Source: Deferribacter desulfuricans SSM1 (GTDB lineage: Bacteria; Chrysiogenota; Deferribacteres; Deferribacterales; Deferribacteraceae). From it: 64,000 nucleotides of DNA. A program made the translations under genes and the position numbers. Shown here piece after piece: positions 35,379-43,933 of the stretch; the stretch's first letter is position 1; the number at the start of each line of letters is the position of its first letter. The notes under the pieces are model-generated. The model did no database searches. It was not told the origin of the DNA and worked only from the letters and a program-made list of their open reading frames with translations. The stretch spans positions 1,641,501 to 1,705,500 of the forward strand of contig NC_013939.1 in assembly GCF_000010985.1 (NCBI RefSeq). The letters run 5' to 3'.

Positions 35379-36831
35379 CAAGCTTTATCCCGTATTCTTC
35401 CCATTTCTCATCTACAAGTTTTTTAATATCCTCGCTCATCACTATATCATCTGGCCACTCTCTTGTGTGCCCTTCTTCTGGCCACTTTTTAGTAGCATCA
35501 ATACCTATTTTTGCACCCCAAAATGGGTAAGGTGAAGAGTGATCAAGAGCATCCAATGGACCTTCCATAATTACAATATCTCGTTTCCAGTCAACATTAT
35601 TACCCATTCTCCAAAGCACTTCTGATGTGTTTTGCACATCCACATCTTTATCAACAACCACAATCATTTTGGTAAACATCATCTGTCCTGTACCCCAAAC
35701 ATAATTCATAATCTTTTTTGCATGCATAGGGTACTTTTTATCAATTGAGATAAACATTATATTATGAAATACCCCTTCTAAAGGTAAAGCCATATCCACA
35801 ATTTCAGGAACCTGTTTTTTCAATAGAGGTAAAAATATCCTTCCAGTAGCAACCCCCATATAGCAATCTTCCATTGGTGGCTTACCAACTATTGTAGTGG
35901 GATAAATGGCATCTTTCCTATGTGTAATACATGTTATATGAAAAACAGGATACATATCTGCTAAAGAGTAATATCCTGTATGATCTCCAAAAGGTCCTTC
36001 TAACCTTAGTTCATCTATATCAACATACCCTTCTAAAACAATTTCGCTATTTGCTGGCACTTCTAAATCCACTGTCTCACATTTTACAAGTTCTACAGGC
36101 TTTTTCCTGATAAATCCTGCCAGTAACATCTCATCAATACCATCAGGTGCTGGAGCTGTAGCAGCATAAGTCACTGCCGGGTCAGCACCTATAGCAACAG
36201 CCACTTCTAATCTTTTTAGCCCCAGCCTTTTTGCTTTTCTAAAATGGTCAGCTCCATGATGATGAATATGCCAGTGCATACCTGTTGTCTTTTTATCGTA
36301 AACTTGCATCCTATACATCCCACAATTCCTTGCACCTGTTTCAGGGTCTTTTGTAAAAACACAAGGTAGAGTAATAAATCTTCCACCATCCTGTGGCCAG
36401 CATTTCAAAACTGGAAACTTCAAAACATCTACCTCATCCCCTTTTAAAATAACCTCTTTACAAACCCCTTTCTTAACTACTTTTGGAAAAATCTGATTTA
36501 ATTCCATTAGCATCGGCAAAGATTTCATCTTATCAAAAAAGTTTTGAGGGACATTCCTATCAATGAGATTTATTATCCTCTCCCCCAATTCATCAAGATT
36601 ATCTACCTCTAAAGCCAGATTCATCCTTTTGAATGAACCAAAAGCGTTTATCAAAACTGGGTGCTCACTCCCCTTTACATTCTCAAAGAGAAGAGCTGGA
36701 CCATATTTTTTTGATACCCTATCAGTAATCTCCGTAATCTCTAAAATGGGATCTACCTCTGTTTTTATTCTGACTAACTCACCCTGTTTTTCCAACACAT
36801 TTATAAATTCTCCTAAATCTTTATAAGCCAC
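35368..36831 (-). CDS. UbiD-family decarboxylase, probably for menaquinone biosynthesis
   Basis: 487 residues. UbiD enzymes use prenylated FMN to decarboxylate aromatic acids. Conserved stretches include NCGMYRMQVYDKKTTGMHWHIHHHG, LEVAVAIGADPAV, LRLEGPFGDHTGYY with the acidic catalytic residues, and DHSSPYPFWGAKIGIDATKKWPEEG. It follows menG/ubiE, so a role in quinone (probably menaquinone by the futalosine route, MqnP/MqnL type) is likely. The prenyl-FMN synthase UbiX is not in the window. Start is GTG with GGAGG 6 nt upstream. Confidence 0.85.
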   Translation of the reverse strand: MAYKDLGEFINVLEKQGELVRIKTEVDPILEITEITDRVSKKYGPALLFENVKGSEHPVLINAFGSFKRMNLALEVDNLDELGERIINLIDRNVPQNFFDKMKSLPMLMELNQIFPKVVKKGVCKEVILKGDEVDVLKFPVLKCWPQDGGRFITLPCVFTKDPETGARNCGMYRMQVYDKKTTGMHWHIHHHGADHFRKAKRLGLKRLEVAVAIGADPAVTYAATAPAPDGIDEMLLAGFIRKKPVELVKCETVDLEVPANSEIVLEGYVDIDELRLEGPFGDHTGYYSLADMYPVFHITCITHRKDAIYPTTIVGKPPMEDCYMGVATGRIFLPLLKKQVPEIVDMALPLEGVFHNIMFISIDKKYPMHAKKIMNYVWGTGQMMFTKMIVVVDKDVDVQNTSEVLWRMGNNVDWKRDIVIMEGPLDALDHSSPYPFWGAKIGIDATKKWPEEGHTREWPDDIVMSEDIKKLVDEKWEEYGIKLDDK

Positions 36832-36848
36832 ATCTATCCTCCATTTTC

Positions 36849-37529
36849 TTATTTATAGCAAATTGTTGCATCACATATATTAAAAGTCAAAGGGTTAAAC
36901 TCCACCTTTTTAAACCCAGCACTTAAAATCATTTTTTCATATTTATCCTTTTTTGGAAACTTATAAACTGAGTCTGGTAAATACTCATATGCACTTCTAT
37001 TGCCAGAAATTAACCCACCTATGAATGGAAGTACTTTTGTAAAATAAAATCTATAAACCTTAGAAAAAAATTTATTATCTGGCTGAGAAAATTCTAATAT
37101 GCAAGCTTTCCCCCCCTTTTTCAAAACTCTATACATCTCTTTCAATCCCTTTTCCTTGTCAGTCACATTTCTAAATCCAAAAGCTATTGTAATATAATCA
37201 AAAGACTCATCTTTAAAAGGTAAAAAATGAGCATCTGCACAAGTAAGAGGTAAATCATTTAACTTCTTTTTAGCAATCATAAGCATATTAAAGCTAAAAT
37301 CACCTCCTATTACATTACACTTTACCTTCATCTTTTTTAATTCTAACAACATATCACCTGTACCACAGGCAAGATCTAATATCCTTGAGCCTTCATTAAT
37401 TTTCAATAAAGATATCGCTTTTTTACGCCAATAAACATCTCTTCTAAAGGATAACAATCTATTTAAAAGATCATATTTGCCGGCAATACTATCAAACATA
37501 CCTTGGATTTTTTTCGATTGCTCATTCAT
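36849..37529 (-). CDS. menG: Demethylmenaquinone methyltransferase (UbiE/MenG)
   Basis: 226 residues. The N-terminus FDSIAGKYDLLNRLLSFRRDVYWR is diagnostic of UbiE/MenG, followed by the SAM site ILDLACGTGDML and the GFRNVTDKEKGLKEMYRVLKKGG segment. It adds the last methyl group to menaquinone. GAGG precedes the ATG. It lies just downstream of the PP2C gene and leads into the ubiD-type gene. Confidence 0.93.
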   Translation of the reverse strand: MNEQSKKIQGMFDSIAGKYDLLNRLLSFRRDVYWRKKAISLLKINEGSRILDLACGTGDMLLELKKMKVKCNVIGGDFSFNMLMIAKKKLNDLPLTCADAHFLPFKDESFDYITIAFGFRNVTDKEKGLKEMYRVLKKGGKACILEFSQPDNKFFSKVYRFYFTKVLPFIGGLISGNRSAYEYLPDSVYKFPKKDKYEKMILSAGFKKVEFNPLTFNICDATICYK

Positions 37530-37567
37530 ATCAACCTCTAAATTGATTAAAGTAGATAAAAAAAATA

Positions 37568-39130
37568 TTATTTAAAATATAAGTACAAACAGGTAAAATC
37601 ATCTTTTTGTTTTTCTTTATCAAACACTAATTCTGTATAAAATTTATCGATGAAATCTTTATCATAGTTTTTCATTTCTAACAATCTGTTTTTAATATCA
37701 TTATATTCTATATATTCTGTAATCCCATCAGAATAAATAAATAATTTATCCCCACTATTAATTTTGCATTCAAAATAACTATACTTTTCTTCAAAAATAC
37801 CTATAGGGAGATATTCAGACTTAAGTTCTTTGCACTCCCCATTACTTATTAAAAATGCAGGCTCATGACCAAGAGAAATATAACGAAACAATCCATCATT
37901 TTTATTATAATAAGAGAAAAAAGCCGTAATAAATTTTCCATCAAAATTCTTTTTACAAAGGATGCTATTTAATAACTCCAATTTCTCAATAAAATTTTTT
38001 ATATCAACACCAACCTCTATAAAAGTACTTAAAACAACTGTCAAGATAGATGCAGAATACCCTTTGCCACAAACATCAGCAATAGTACTAAAATATCCAT
38101 CATCGATAACTCTAAAATCTAAAAAATCACCCCCTGCCATTTTAGCAGGTCTATTTATCCCTGTAGCAATTAAATTTTCATCTTCAAAATCTATTCTCTG
38201 ACTACTGAATTTATTTAATATTTCTACAGTATAATTTATTTCTTGCTCTTGTAGTTTATAGTTTACAATTTCTTTATGTCTAATGGCATTTTTCAAAGCA
38301 ATTCTTAAAATAGAGCTTATAATCTCAGCAAATTCTTTATCAGGTATAAAATCATACTTAATATTAAATAAAACCACATATATATCAAATTCCTCTATGT
38401 ATATTATAAATATATTGTTTATATTAAATTTATCGCAACTTATCCCACTATCTACAAAAATAGTATTTTTCTTTTTAATTAAAAGATCTTCTATTGGTGA
38501 GTCCTCTACCTTTATCAATTTTAGATCATCTGAATCTAAACCTATAAAGTTAAACTTCCCATTATATTTGACAAAGGCTGCTTCAGCTGAAAATGTATCC
38601 ACAAAAAAAGCTAATGATTTAATTATCACTTCATCTTCATCTAAAATGCTTAAAATGAAATCCGCATTTTTAATAAATTCTATTTTTTGCTGATATAAAA
38701 CAAACGCCTTAAGCCTACTTTCTTTTGCCATTAATTCATAATATTTGTAACCAAACGATGAAAAAAACGGTTTAAAATTTTTAACAGCGGATAAATCATC
38801 CAATTTCAAAACAACTGTAAAAAAAACTTTATTTTTGAATTTAACATTTATAAGGATATCCCCTTCGATTTTCTCATCAAAAGAATCAATCTTTATTTCA
38901 CCTTCATTAAAAATACCATAATTATAAACATCTGATATATCGATAAACGATTCAAATTGGTACCCTTCATTGTAAATGGACGCTAATATCCCCCTTTCTT
39001 CTTTCAATACGATTAATTTTTCAGGATTAAAACATTTAAAAAAACTTATTAAATTTTTTTCAAAACCAGATAAACTGTCAGACTTAAATAAATTTGAAAG
39101 GTAATTGTAAATATTAGATAAATTCTTCAT
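37568..39130 (-). CDS. SpoIIE-type PP2C protein phosphatase with unknown sensor region
   Basis: 520 residues. The C-terminal half (about 310-520) is a SpoIIE/RsbU phosphatase: MAGGDFLDF (D335), IADVCGKG (D352), LGHEPAFLI, YSDGITEY and KDDFT supply the metal-binding acids. The N-terminal 300 residues are soluble and alpha/beta, possibly two degenerate GAF-like units, with no identifiable ligand site. It should dephosphorylate an anti-sigma antagonist or similar partner. Its start overlaps the HDOD gene by 17 nt, making it the last gene of the signalling operon. No anti-sigma kinase gene is in the window. Confidence 0.8.
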   Translation of the reverse strand: MKNLSNIYNYLSNLFKSDSLSGFEKNLISFFKCFNPEKLIVLKEERGILASIYNEGYQFESFIDISDVYNYGIFNEGEIKIDSFDEKIEGDILINVKFKNKVFFTVVLKLDDLSAVKNFKPFFSSFGYKYYELMAKESRLKAFVLYQQKIEFIKNADFILSILDEDEVIIKSLAFFVDTFSAEAAFVKYNGKFNFIGLDSDDLKLIKVEDSPIEDLLIKKKNTIFVDSGISCDKFNINNIFIIYIEEFDIYVVLFNIKYDFIPDKEFAEIISSILRIALKNAIRHKEIVNYKLQEQEINYTVEILNKFSSQRIDFEDENLIATGINRPAKMAGGDFLDFRVIDDGYFSTIADVCGKGYSASILTVVLSTFIEVGVDIKNFIEKLELLNSILCKKNFDGKFITAFFSYYNKNDGLFRYISLGHEPAFLISNGECKELKSEYLPIGIFEEKYSYFECKINSGDKLFIYSDGITEYIEYNDIKNRLLEMKNYDKDFIDKFYTELVFDKEKQKDDFTCLYLYFK

Positions 39131-40148
39131 ACTCTGTATTAACTACCATCTCTATACGAGGATATAAATCATAAAAATTCAAATTCATATCTTTTGCTAC
39201 ATATTCAACATCCTTTTCAATATCTTCAGATTTAGAAAGTAAATTAGCATAATAAACACATTTCTTATACAAATCATCACTTTTTATATGATGCTCTCTC
39301 ACTGCATCTACTATTTTATCACTAATATTCCATTTTTGTAAAATAATTGCAGATACCTCAGCATGATTTATCCCAAGCATCTTTGTCTCTTCATCCACAC
39401 TTGATATCTGAGTAGTTAGAAAATCTACTAACACTATTTTACCTAAATCGTGCATTAAACCAGCTAAATATAAACCACCTTTATCATCAAATCCTATTAA
39501 TGATTCTAACTCTTCACAAATACGTGCAACTAAAAAAGAGTGTAACCATAACTTTTTAGGGCTAGTGCCATAAACTGAAAGATTTTTGTTAAACAGTTCA
39601 AAACTAAATGCAGCAAGTGCTATATTTTTGATTGTGTTCATCCCAAGTAAAACAGCAGATCTCTCAACGCTTGTAATCTCTTTACGAATACCATAAAATG
39701 GTGAATTTACAATTTTCAAAACTTTACCAACAAGCCCCTGATCCTTCTTTAGCTCATCAATAATCTCTTTAAATGTGGACTTGTCATTATTTGTAAGTGA
39801 AATCAATTTCTGAATAACAGTAGGCAAAGCTGGTAAACTTTCTGCTTTAGCAATTACTTTTGATTTTATAATTTCATAATCAAAATCGTTGTCTTGAACT
39901 TTTTTTTGAAAAACATTCAAAAGCTTTTCTCTAGTCAAAGGCGGGAAAATTACCCCGCCTAATTTATAAGACTTTAACTTAATCAGCAAATCTTTATTTT
40001 TAGCTCTAAGATAAACATAAGTTTTTTCATCAAACTTATCAATTTTAGTTATATCATCAAAATCATCAACTACATAAATATTAATATCATCCTTAGATAT
40101 TCCTAATTCTTTTAACAAACTTTCTAATTCTAAATCTTTCTTATTCAA
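39114..40148 (-). CDS. HDOD-domain signalling protein with receiver-like N-terminus
   Basis: 344 residues. Residues 1-85 have the alternating fold of a degenerate receiver (VVDDFDD near 26-32). Residues about 98-300 form an HDOD domain: LPALPTVIQKL, VLKIVNSPFYG, SVERSAVLLGMNTIKNIALA, then an intact HD pair in MHDLGK (H233, D234). HDOD proteins act in bacterial signalling, often with two-component or cyclic-di-GMP circuits, and usually lack enzyme activity. Start is TTG after AAGGG. It overlaps the PP2C gene and follows a glycine-zipper gene by 9 nt. Confidence 0.82.
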   Translation of the reverse strand: MNKKDLELESLLKELGISKDDINIYVVDDFDDITKIDKFDEKTYVYLRAKNKDLLIKLKSYKLGGVIFPPLTREKLLNVFQKKVQDNDFDYEIIKSKVIAKAESLPALPTVIQKLISLTNNDKSTFKEIIDELKKDQGLVGKVLKIVNSPFYGIRKEITSVERSAVLLGMNTIKNIALAAFSFELFNKNLSVYGTSPKKLWLHSFLVARICEELESLIGFDDKGGLYLAGLMHDLGKIVLVDFLTTQISSVDEETKMLGINHAEVSAIILQKWNISDKIVDAVREHHIKSDDLYKKCVYYANLLSKSEDIEKDVEYVAKDMNLNFYDLYPRIEMVVNTEYEEFI

Positions 40149-40157
40149 AATTTACCC

Positions 40158-40514
40158 TTAATATCTAACTTTTATTAAATTTGCAGTGGCAGACAATGAG
40201 TCCCCTTTTTTCTCAGTGATAATTGTTGGCATTGCTACTTTAACCTTATTATTGTCGATTTCTACCAATGCTGTTGCTTCATAGACGCCATAAACAGCTC
40301 CAACAATAGCGCCTGCTGCTGCACCATAAGTAATATATTCTAAATGGTCACCAGGATCTTCTTTAAAAGCTAAAAGTGCTGCACCGATAATTGTCCCTGT
40401 TAAAGCACCATAAAACGTATCTTGTAAAATTACACCACCTCTAGTTTCAGCTTTTACCACTGAAAAGGTACTAAATACAAACAAAATAGCCACTACTAAT
40501 GCAACTTTTTTCAT
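40158..40514 (-). CDS. Small exported glycine-zipper protein
   Basis: 118 residues. Signal peptide about 1-22 (ending VVKA), then two hydrophobic Gly/Ala-rich segments, TFYGALTGTIIGAALLAF and YGAAAGAIVGAVYGVYEA, with GxxxG spacing of glycine-zipper proteins that insert in or pack against membranes. The C-terminal part is a short beta-like tail. No enzyme motif. It is lodged between a CheY-like gene (4-nt overlap) and an HDOD gene, so it may be the envelope component of that signalling unit. Confidence 0.6.
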   Translation of the reverse strand: MKKVALVVAILFVFSTFSVVKAETRGGVILQDTFYGALTGTIIGAALLAFKEDPGDHLEYITYGAAAGAIVGAVYGVYEATALVEIDNNKVKVAMPTIITEKKGDSLSATANLIKVRY

Positions 40515-40867
40515 TTTATCCCCCTTATTTTATTTATTAAATCCTTTGGACTAAAAGGCTTTGTAAGATAATAAGCAGCTTTTAAATCCTTCCCTTTTTC
40601 AATAGACTCCATATCTGCTTTTGCAGTTAAAAAAATGATAGGTATATCTTTCAATTTTTCACTACTTTTCAATTCCCTTGCTGCCTCAAAACCATCCATC
40701 ACAGGCATATTTATATCTAAAACAATCAAATCAGGATTCAAACTCAAAGCAAGCTCAACAGCCTCTTTGCCATTGCTGGCCTCATATACATCAAATCCAT
40801 TCTTTTTTAAATGCAATGAAACAATTTTCCTTAACCTCAACTCATCATCAGCAATAACAATCTTCAT
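40511..40867 (-). CDS. Single-domain response regulator, CheY-like
   Basis: 118 residues, a stand-alone receiver with all catalytic positions: D7 and D8, phospho-acceptor D51 (LIVLDINMP), T81 and K103 (LTKPF). No output domain, so it must act by protein contact. It overlaps the kinase-like gene upstream and the glycine-zipper gene downstream by 4 nt each, pointing to a fixed partnership. Confidence 0.92.
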   Translation of the reverse strand: MKIVIADDELRLRKIVSLHLKKNGFDVYEASNGKEAVELALSLNPDLIVLDINMPVMDGFEAARELKSSEKLKDIPIIFLTAKADMESIEKGKDLKAAYYLTKPFSPKDLINKIRGIK

Positions 40868-41421
40868 TTTATCCTAACCTCTAAACATTCCTTGCTTTTA
40901 TATAATAAAACACCATAATTTTCCATAATTTTATTAATATCAAATAACACTTCAGGTATATCTTTGACATCTGAATGAATAAAAACTGATTTTTTCTTAA
41001 TCTCAATAAGTAATTTATTTTCTTGATACTTTATAGCCTCTGCAATAATTATTGATAATAAATTTTTAACAACAATCAGATTACATTCTGCATTACCATC
41101 TTCTATAATTTTAACATCTATAAACACATTGTTTGATTTAAAATTATTAAATACTTCAGCTAATTTTTTAACTTTTTCTCCTAAACTAAATACCTTAAAG
41201 TTTTCATTAAAGTATTTACCATCAAAGGAATCAAGTAAAACCCCCAAAATAGCATCATAACAATCTATGAGAAAACTTGAAAAGTTAATTGAATCTTTAA
41301 TATCTAAAAATTCCTGCTCAAAATCTAGCAGTTCGGTGCCACTAACTATAATCGCTAGCTGCGTCCTGATGTTGTGTAAGAAAAAATTATTAATCTTTTT
41401 AATTAACTCAATATCATTCAT
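40864..41421 (-). CDS. Histidine kinase-like or phosphotransfer protein, degenerate
   Basis: 185 residues, no membrane segment. The N-terminal helical pair contains FFLHNIRTQLAIIVSG (H16), which resembles the DHp phospho-acceptor box (HDIRTPL-like). The C-terminal half has the topology of an HATPase domain (NLLSIIIAEAIKYQENK in N-box position) but lacks recognisable N, G1 and G2 ATP-binding motifs. It could be a phosphotransferase of the ChpT kind that passes phosphate to the overlapping CheY-like protein. This assignment rests on faint similarity and context. Confidence 0.5.
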   Translation of the reverse strand: MNDIELIKKINNFFLHNIRTQLAIIVSGTELLDFEQEFLDIKDSINFSSFLIDCYDAILGVLLDSFDGKYFNENFKVFSLGEKVKKLAEVFNNFKSNNVFIDVKIIEDGNAECNLIVVKNLLSIIIAEAIKYQENKLLIEIKKKSVFIHSDVKDIPEVLFDINKIMENYGVLLYKSKECLEVRIK

Positions 41422-42034
41422 TTTTTCTAAATAACCTACTCAAAAAACCTTTCTTCATATCTACAATTTTATCTTTTAGAGCCTCTTTAGGATACCCATG
41501 TTCTATCGCTTTTTTATAATATTGGTTTGCTACTTTGTATATCTCCCTTTTATAATATACATCGCCTAAAAGCACATAATTTTCTGGATCCCAAGGCTCT
41601 TCCCTAATTAATTCAAGACATAACTCTTTTGCATCAAAAAGTCTTCTGGGCTTTAAAAGTAAACACTTTACAATCCATTTTTTATATTTTGGATTGTTAT
41701 CCTTTCTATAAGCTTCCTCAAAAGCATTTAAGGCATTATTAACATCACCTTCACGAAAGTATTTTACACCAACGGCATAAAGCTTTCTTGCAATCTGTTT
41801 ATAATTTTCCTTCTTTTCGTTAAAAATTTCTTCTATATCAGGAGCTTTATCACTATCTTTATTTTTTATCAAATAATTATAAGCTTTTGAAATCGCAACA
41901 AATTGGTCACTTTTCCCATCGTTTACATCAGGATGATATTTTTTGACAAGCTCTAAGTATCTTCTTTTTATATCATTTTTTGTAGCAGTAGAATCCAACC
42001 CCAAAATTTTTAAATAAAAAGATTTTTTATCCAT
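41414..42034 (-). CDS. DnaJ-domain protein with TPR repeats
   Basis: 206 residues. An N-terminal J domain (about 4-62) carries the HPD motif (KKYHPDVND) needed to stimulate DnaK. It is followed by an acidic linker and two or three TPR-like helical pairs (ARKLYAVGVKYFREGD, VLLGDVYYKREIYKVANQYYKKA). It should recruit Hsp70 to a particular client. It overlaps the kinase-like gene by 8 nt, so it may be the first gene of the signalling operon that follows. Confidence 0.85.
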   Translation of the reverse strand: MDKKSFYLKILGLDSTATKNDIKRRYLELVKKYHPDVNDGKSDQFVAISKAYNYLIKNKDSDKAPDIEEIFNEKKENYKQIARKLYAVGVKYFREGDVNNALNAFEEAYRKDNNPKYKKWIVKCLLLKPRRLFDAKELCLELIREEPWDPENYVLLGDVYYKREIYKVANQYYKKAIEHGYPKEALKDKIVDMKKGFLSRLFRKNE

Positions 42035-42107
42035 AATACCCCAAAATAAACATCATATTGATATTATAACATAAAAAACAAAATAATTAAGCAAAAATAA
42101 GTATCAA

Positions 42108-42743
42108 TTAGACATACTTAATTTTTTTAATGTTAATTATATCATATATGCTATCAAAAGCATAATCAAATTCATCAGATTTATCCCAAACAAGAGCAGT
42201 TTTAAAACCTAACTCCTTAGCACCTCTTAAATTTTTTGGCATATCCTCAAAAAAAATTGTTTCTTTTGGGTTTATTCCAGATCGTTCAACAAAAAAATCA
42301 AAGCTTTTTTTATAAGGTTTTGGATGAAAATCTGTATCTTCTATGGAAAATATTTGCTCAAAATACTCTTTTATCCCAAGGCGCTCTAAAACATTTAAAG
42401 CATGCTTTTTGGAACCATTTGTAAAAATATACTTTTTTTCGTCAAACTCACTCAAAATTTTTATTAAAAGATCGTCTCTACAAAAATATTTGTCATAGCA
42501 AACATCATGGACAAATTCTAAATACTCGTGAGGATTAATATTAAAATGTTTTATTAGACCATTTAATGTTGTGCCATATTTATCCCAGTATTCTCTCCTT
42601 AGACTATCAACATCATCACTAGATATACCCACTTTAAAAACCATAAACTCGTTTATCTTTTTATCCACCTCTTTTAAAATACTTTTATCAGGGGGGTAAA
42701 GTGTGTTATCTAAATCAAAAACTAAATATTTAATATTACTCAT
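42108..42743 (-). CDS. HAD-family phosphatase, pyrimidine 5'-nucleotidase type
   Basis: 211 residues. HAD motif I is DLDNTLYPP (D10, D12), motif II FTNGSKKHA, motif III Lys in PKPYKKSF and motif IV FFEDMPKN. The NTLYPP string and SIEDTDFHPKP match the SDT1/PHM8 pyrimidine nucleotidase group. Probable nucleotide salvage or detoxification. GGGAGAGGG precedes the ATG, which overlaps the zinc-ribbon gene end by 8 nt. Confidence 0.82.
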   Translation of the reverse strand: MSNIKYLVFDLDNTLYPPDKSILKEVDKKINEFMVFKVGISSDDVDSLRREYWDKYGTTLNGLIKHFNINPHEYLEFVHDVCYDKYFCRDDLLIKILSEFDEKKYIFTNGSKKHALNVLERLGIKEYFEQIFSIEDTDFHPKPYKKSFDFFVERSGINPKETIFFEDMPKNLRGAKELGFKTALVWDKSDEFDYAFDSIYDIINIKKIKYV

Positions 42744-43221
42744 CCCTCTCCCAGTAAACCCTAGTAAAAATATTATTATCCGACCATTTAATACTTAAAT
42801 CCCCTTTATATGCTTTAAAAAGTGCTTTACCTAGCCTATAAGCAAGCTTATCATTTGTTGTATATACAATCATTCCATCTTCATTTTCCTCTATTTTCCC
42901 TATTCTTGGCAGCGCAGTTCTTAATCTCTGTCTATGTTCTTCATTTTTTATCAAATTGATAATCTCATCCTTATGACTTTTATAAAAGTTACCCGAAATA
43001 TACAATATCCCTTCAAAATAGTTGTCTTTGATCTTTCTACAAGCTGGACAAACTATAGGGTTCTTATTCAAAGAATCATCAACATCAAGTTTCCAGTTTT
43101 TATCTATATAAGCTATCCCACATTCAGTGCAGTAAGAATAATTTGGGTATTCACTCCTGTATGGGTCATCATAATCTTCTGCAAATTTCAAGTATGGCAG
43201 TCTTTTATTCTTTTTACTCAT
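42736..43221 (-). CDS. Zinc-ribbon protein, BCAM0308-like
   Basis: 161 residues. Two CxxC pairs (CTECG and CPACRKI) separated by about 28 residues form a probable zinc ribbon, followed by a region of YISGNFYKSHKDEIINLI and a C-terminal alpha/beta part. The pattern matches a small conserved family (BCAM0308) of unknown function; a link with RNA or ribosomes is only a guess. ATG 43221 is chosen because GGGAGGGGAG lies directly before it; a longer frame starts nine codons upstream but contains that RBS. Confidence 0.7.
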   Translation of the reverse strand: MSKKNKRLPYLKFAEDYDDPYRSEYPNYSYCTECGIAYIDKNWKLDVDDSLNKNPIVCPACRKIKDNYFEGILYISGNFYKSHKDEIINLIKNEEHRQRLRTALPRIGKIEENEDGMIVYTTNDKLAYRLGKALFKAYKGDLSIKWSDNNIFTRVYWERDE

Positions 43222-43298
43222 AACTCCCCTCCCTTTTATATTGTTCATCCTATAATTTAATTTAGTCTTAGAAAATAAATCATCAAGTAAATTAATGG

Positions 43299-43778
43299 TT
43301 ACTTTATCATCGTTGCCACTGCAACAGCAGCAATTCCCTCTTTTCGCCCGGTAAATCCTAAATACTCAGTAGTAGTCCCTTTAATAGTAATATTTTCAAT
43401 AGGTATACCTATAATATCTGAAAGAACTTCTCTCATTTTATAAATATAAGGGGAGATTTTAGGCTCTTGTGCAATTATTACAGAATCAATATTATTTATA
43501 TCAAAACCTTTTTCTACAACCATTTGAACAGCTTTCTTAAGCAATATTTTTGAATCTATATTTTTAAACTCCTCACTGGTATCAGGAAACAATTTACCAA
43601 TATCTGTAGCCAAAGTAGGTGACACAATTGCATCAATAATTGCATGAATTAACACATCAGCGTCTGAATGCCCTTTTAAACCAAACTCATAAGGTATTTT
43701 TACCCCACCTAAATAAAGATCTCTATCTTTAACAAACTGATGTACATCAAAACCAATACCAGTTTTAATCTTTATCAT
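43299..43778 (-). CDS. ispF: 2-C-methyl-D-erythritol 2,4-cyclodiphosphate synthase
   Basis: 159 residues, normal size. TGIGFDVHQF gives the metal-binding Asp and His, GHSDADVLIHAIIDA the second zinc His, and DIGKLFPDT, KISPYIYKM and GRKEGIAAVA complete the family pattern. It forms the cyclic diphosphate of the MEP isoprenoid pathway. ATG 43778 is chosen because the protein then starts just before TGIGFDVH; the open frame extends 13 lysine-rich codons upstream inside the preceding small gene. Confidence 0.95.
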   Translation of the reverse strand: MIKIKTGIGFDVHQFVKDRDLYLGGVKIPYEFGLKGHSDADVLIHAIIDAIVSPTLATDIGKLFPDTSEEFKNIDSKILLKKAVQMVVEKGFDINNIDSVIIAQEPKISPYIYKMREVLSDIIGIPIENITIKGTTTEYLGFTGRKEGIAAVAVATMIK

Positions 43779-43929
43779 TTTTTTTATCTTCCTCTTCTTC
43801 CTCTTCTTCGATATCAAGAGTAAGATCTCTGCTAAAATCTACGCATTTAGAAGGATCCTTTATATAATACTTTTTATTACAGTGCTCTCTCCATGCACAA
43901 ATAGCACAGCTTATTTTCCTTTTTTCCAT
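43765..43929 (-). CDS. 54-residue cysteine-rich small protein upstream of ispF
   Basis: The minus-strand frame ATG 43929 to TAA 43765 encodes 54 residues: four cysteines in SCAICAWREHCNKKY...KCVDFSRDL, followed by a run of seven Glu and an acidic-basic tail. AGAGG lies before the ATG. It overlaps ispF by 14 nt and follows the hydrolase stop. Similar small CxxCxxxxxC proteins ending in DF(S/T)RDL are known to me from other deep-branching and deltaproteobacterial genomes, with no function. Probably binds a metal. Confidence 0.7.
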   Translation of the reverse strand: MEKRKISCAICAWREHCNKKYYIKDPSKCVDFSRDLTLDIEEEEEEEDKKNDKD

Positions 43930-43933
43930 TTAT

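Noticed and set aside
38000-42000. Complete partner-switching module (STAS antagonist, anti-sigma kinase) beside the PP2C gene
   Set aside because: No STAS or RsbW-like protein is encoded in the window; the kinase-like 185-residue protein lacks ATP-binding motifs.
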